Positions 62,073-64,000 of a DNA stretch of 64,000 nucleotides are shown here, in pieces (positions within the stretch are counted from its first letter, which is position 1; each line of letters begins with the position of its first letter). The stretch spans positions 6,997,001 through 7,061,000 of the forward strand of contig NZ_CP088156.1 in the NCBI RefSeq assembly GCF_021088345.1, given 5' to 3'. The notes below the pieces were generated by a model. That model did not search any database. It was not told the origin of the DNA and saw nothing but the letters and a program-made list of their open reading frames with translations. The DNA is from Bradyrhizobium ontarionense. GTDB lineage: Bacteria; Pseudomonadota; Alphaproteobacteria; Rhizobiales; Xanthobacteraceae. A program made the translations under genes and the position numbers.

Positions 62073-62255
62073 TCAGGGCGGGGTGGAATTCCCCACCGGC
62101 GGTAAGCGTTCTCTGTCGAGGCGCGAGCCCGCGAGCGCCTTCTCTCTGCGGCGTGATTCGGGAAATCCTGTTCCCCGGATCGCACCAAATGGAGAAGGGT
62201 CAGCAGATTCGGTGCGACTCCGAAGCCGACGGTCACAGTCCGGATGAAAGAGAAC
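62073..62255 (+). promoter_or_regulatory. FMN riboswitch (RFN element)
   Basis: All conserved blocks are present in order: CAGGGCGGGGTGGAATTCCC, CACCGGCGGTAAG, the variable arm with GAGCCCGCGAGCG, GGTCAGCAGATTCGGTGCGA, CTCCGAAGCCGACGGTCACA and GTCCGGATGAAAGAGAAC. It folds into the six-helix FMN aptamer and controls the ribH gene 82 bases downstream. High FMN should lower expression. The variable arm (about 62107-62195) is longer than in many bacteria. Confidence 0.95.
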
Positions 62256-62266
62256 GGGTCCCGGCA

Positions 62267-62288
62267 CCCCGCGCAATTCAGCGCGGGG
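62267..62288 (+). promoter_or_regulatory. hairpin in the riboswitch expression platform
   Basis: Perfect stem CCCCGCGC / GCGCGGGG with loop AATTCA, 11 bases after the aptamer. No T-run follows, so a simple intrinsic terminator is not supported; control of translation or rho access is more likely. Confidence 0.6.
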
Positions 62289-62336
62289 GCGTCGTCGTTC
62301 CGTATGCCCTGATTCTGGTCTCTGACGAGGACAACC

Positions 62337-62948
62337 ATGAATCAGATGTTGCAAGACACTTCCATCGACACCGCCACAATCGACCCCACCGCAGCCGACG
62401 GCTCGCCGCCGCCGGACAGGCTCCCCACGACGAGTCCGCCCGAGGCGTCGCCGCCGGCGCGCTCGCATCCGCACTTCGCCAAGCCGCAGCGCGTCGCCTT
62501 CGTGCAATCGGCCTGGCATCGCGATGTCGTCGCCGAATGCCGTATCGCGTTTCTCGACGAGATCGAGGCGCGGCACATCCCGCGCGACCGTGTCGACATC
62601 TTCGAGGTGCCGGGCTCGTTCGAGATCCCGCTGCATGCGCAGCTGCTCGCCAAGACGCGGCGCTACACCGCGATCGTCGCGGCCGGGCTCGTCGTCGACG
62701 GCGGCATCTATCGCCACGAGTTCGTCGCCGACACCGTCATCAAGGCGCTGATGGACGTGCAGCTGCGCACCGAGGTGCCGGTGTTCTCCGCCGTGCTGAC
62801 GCCGCAGCAATTCCACGAGACGCAGGCGCATTTCGACTTCTTCCGCAAGCATTTCTCCACCAAGGGTGTCGAGGTGGCGGAGGCCTGCGCCGAGACCTTG
62901 CTCAGCCTGGAGCGGCTGCGCGGCCAGGTGGCGGCGGGGATCATTTGA
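62337..62948 (+). CDS. ribH: 6,7-dimethyl-8-ribityllumazine synthase, type 2 (RibH2-like)
   Basis: A 203-residue lumazine synthase, the penultimate enzyme of riboflavin synthesis. VAFVQSAWHRDVV (W60 in place of the usual phenylalanine) marks the type 2 form known from Brucella and Mesorhizobium, which is decameric. FEVPGSFEIPLHAQ is the phosphate-binding region, and H127 in GGIYRHEFVAD is the catalytic histidine. The first 48 residues are an extra proline- and aspartate-rich extension. It is under the FMN riboswitch and appears to be the only gene controlled by it. ATG at 62337; the site GACGAGGA precedes it. Confidence 0.93.
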   Translation: MNQMLQDTSIDTATIDPTAADGSPPPDRLPTTSPPEASPPARSHPHFAKPQRVAFVQSAWHRDVVAECRIAFLDEIEARHIPRDRVDIFEVPGSFEIPLHAQLLAKTRRYTAIVAAGLVVDGGIYRHEFVADTVIKALMDVQLRTEVPVFSAVLTPQQFHETQAHFDFFRKHFSTKGVEVAEACAETLLSLERLRGQVAAGII

Positions 62949-62993
62949 GGCGCGTCGACGGTTGTCGGATCGCGGTGTCAGCCGCGAACTCGG

Positions 62994-63150
62994 TGCACCC
63001 TCTCCCCCTGTGGGAGAGGGTGGCGGGCATTGAGCGTAGCGAAATGCGCGCCGGGTGAGGGGTCTGCATCCGCGGAGACAGACCCCTCACCCGACATGAG
63101 CGAGCTTCGCTCGATCATGCCACCCTCTCCCACAAGGGGAGAGGGTGCAG
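62994..63150. repeat. large palindromic element, copy 3
   Basis: Begins GTGCACCCTCTCCCCCTGTG and ends CACAAGGGGAGAGGGTGCA; GCGCCGGGTGAGGGGTCTGC is mirrored by GACAGACCCCTCACCCG. It lies between ribH and the MHYT gene. Same family as 52765-52925 and 57667-57842. Confidence 0.88.
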
Positions 63151-63318
63151 TGCCATTGTGGCGGCAGGCGCGCTCGCAACACTCCAAACGCAGAGCTCTC
63201 TCGCACACGCCGCCGCTTTCCCTCACGCCAGCGACACCACGCCCGCTCAAGCTCCGCTCCTTGTGTTGTCATTCTCCTCGCCACGCCTGTAAAATCGCCG
63301 GCGGGAGGAGGCTTGCCC

Positions 63319-64000
63319 GTGGCGACGGGCAAGCCGACAAGGATGATCGAAGGATACGATCCTTATCTCGTCGCGCTCTCGGTCGTGATCGCGAGCCTGG
63401 GTGGCTATACCGGTTTCAGTCTCACCGCGCGCATCCGCAGCGGGCCGGGAGCTGATGCGCGCGTGCTGTTGTCCGGCGCCGCAGGCATTCTGGCCGTGGG
63501 CATCTGGACCATGCATTTCGTGGGCATGATGGCGGCGCCGCTGCCGGCCGACGCCGTCTATCTGGTGCTGCCGACCGTCATCTCGTTCCTGATCTGCGCG
63601 CTCGTCGTCGGCGTCTCGCTGTTCTTCGTCAGCATTGGCGATCCCAGTCCAACGCGCCTCATTCCCTCGGCGCTGCTGCTCGGTGCCGGTATCGCCAGCA
63701 TGCATTATGTCGGCATGCACGGGCTGTCGGGACGTTTCGGGCTGACGCATGATCCTGCGCTGGTGGCGCTGTCGGTCGCGATCGCGATCATCGCCGCCTA
63801 TGGCGGCCTGCGCATCTTCCTGGCGCGCCAGGATGGGCTGCGGCTCGCCATCAGCGCGGTCGCGTTCGGCATCGCCGTTTCCGGCATGCACTATACGGCG
63901 ATGCTGGGGATGCATGTCGTGCCGGACGGCGAAGCACATCATCATGCCGCAACCGGACTTGCTGCGTCGCAGCAAGTGCTCGCGATCGTCGTCGCCGTGC
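63319..64000 (+). CDS. MHYT-domain membrane sensor, N-terminal part
   Basis: A membrane protein with an MHYT sensor domain, cut by the window end after 227 codons. Three copies of the signature are seen: TMHFVGMMA, SMHYVGMHG and GMHYTAMLG, each near the end of a membrane helix; at least six hydrophobic helices are present. MHYT domains are thought to bind copper and sense O2, CO or NO. In bradyrhizobia, such domains usually precede GGDEF and EAL domains, which would lie beyond the window. GTG at 63319 is chosen because GGGAGGAGG lies seven bases upstream; an ATG at 63343 is the alternative. Confidence 0.88.
   Translation, partial: MATGKPTRMIEGYDPYLVALSVVIASLGGYTGFSLTARIRSGPGADARVLLSGAAGILAVGIWTMHFVGMMAAPLPADAVYLVLPTVISFLICALVVGVSLFFVSIGDPSPTRLIPSALLLGAGIASMHYVGMHGLSGRFGLTHDPALVALSVAIAIIAAYGGLRIFLARQDGLRLAISAVAFGIAVSGMHYTAMLGMHVVPDGEAHHHAATGLAASQQVLAIVVAV

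Noticed and set aside
1..64000. tRNA, rRNA or CRISPR loci
   Set aside because: Scanning by eye found no cloverleaf-like stretch ending in CCA, no rRNA-conserved sequence and no regular direct-repeat array. A tRNAscan-SE or Infernal run would settle it.

Overview
The window is a 64 kb piece of a high-GC alphaproteobacterial chromosome. Protein sequences, gene order (lpxK end, DUF2093, xseA, purD; ribF, ileS, lspA, two M16 peptidases; pgsA, moaD, moaE, prmB) and the many palindromic intergenic elements all suggest a Bradyrhizobium or close relative. This placement rests on recognition of families and synteny, not on a database search. It is mostly core chromosome; no rRNA, tRNA or CRISPR array was seen.

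Layout. 1-6.5 kb: 3' end of lpxK, DUF2093, a secreted hydrolase, a frameshifted xseA, a hydrolase/membrane protein/winged-helix operon behind nested palindromes, and purD. 6.6-12.4 kb: an overlapping four-gene unit of zinc-ribbon adenylate/guanylate cyclase with AAA and TPR regions, an unrecognised protein, a SAM methyltransferase and a cytochrome P450. 12.4-18.4 kb: RNA modification and repair genes (tadA, a long-tailed RluB-type pseudouridine synthase, rsmD, mutL) and a ribbon-helix-helix protein. 18.6-21.6 kb: an oxidoreductase operon (cytochrome c, glyoxalase-like protein, Tat-exported small subunit, GMC flavoprotein). 21.9-32.2 kb: arfB, a 1.2 kb repeat-rich gap, an active/inactive M16 peptidase pair, lspA, ileS, ribF. 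32.5-44.2 kb: CheY-like regulator, HAD protein, degenerate EAL protein, holin-like protein, omega-aminotransferase, prmB-moaE-moaD-pgsA operon, GIY-YIG protein, divergent MarR/oxidoreductase pair and an arsR-led membrane operon. 44.2-55.8 kb: uvrC, beta-barrel protein, cold-shock protein, rlmJ, RNase T2, small secreted proteins, a MarR/OmpR/histidine-kinase operon, ilvE. 56-64 kb: hisS, tautomerase, an IS110-family element, thioesterase, proC, ybjN-type gene, an FMN riboswitch with a type 2 lumazine synthase, and the start of an MHYT sensor.

Themes. Most genes are housekeeping. The accessory signals are the cyclase/methyltransferase/P450 operon, the IS110-family (IS1111-like) element with a probable bridge RNA, several self-contained regulator/operator pairs, and at least a dozen palindromic intergenic repeats of a few recurring types. 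The IS lies inside one copy of a repeat that is present uninterrupted at 22.5 kb, which allows its ends to be estimated. Its 3' non-coding region contains nine bases exactly complementary to the right flank of the insertion, as expected for a target guide.

The clearest defect is xseA: the reading frame breaks where about 29 bp of a conserved segment appear to be missing. It could be a real mutation or a sequence error.
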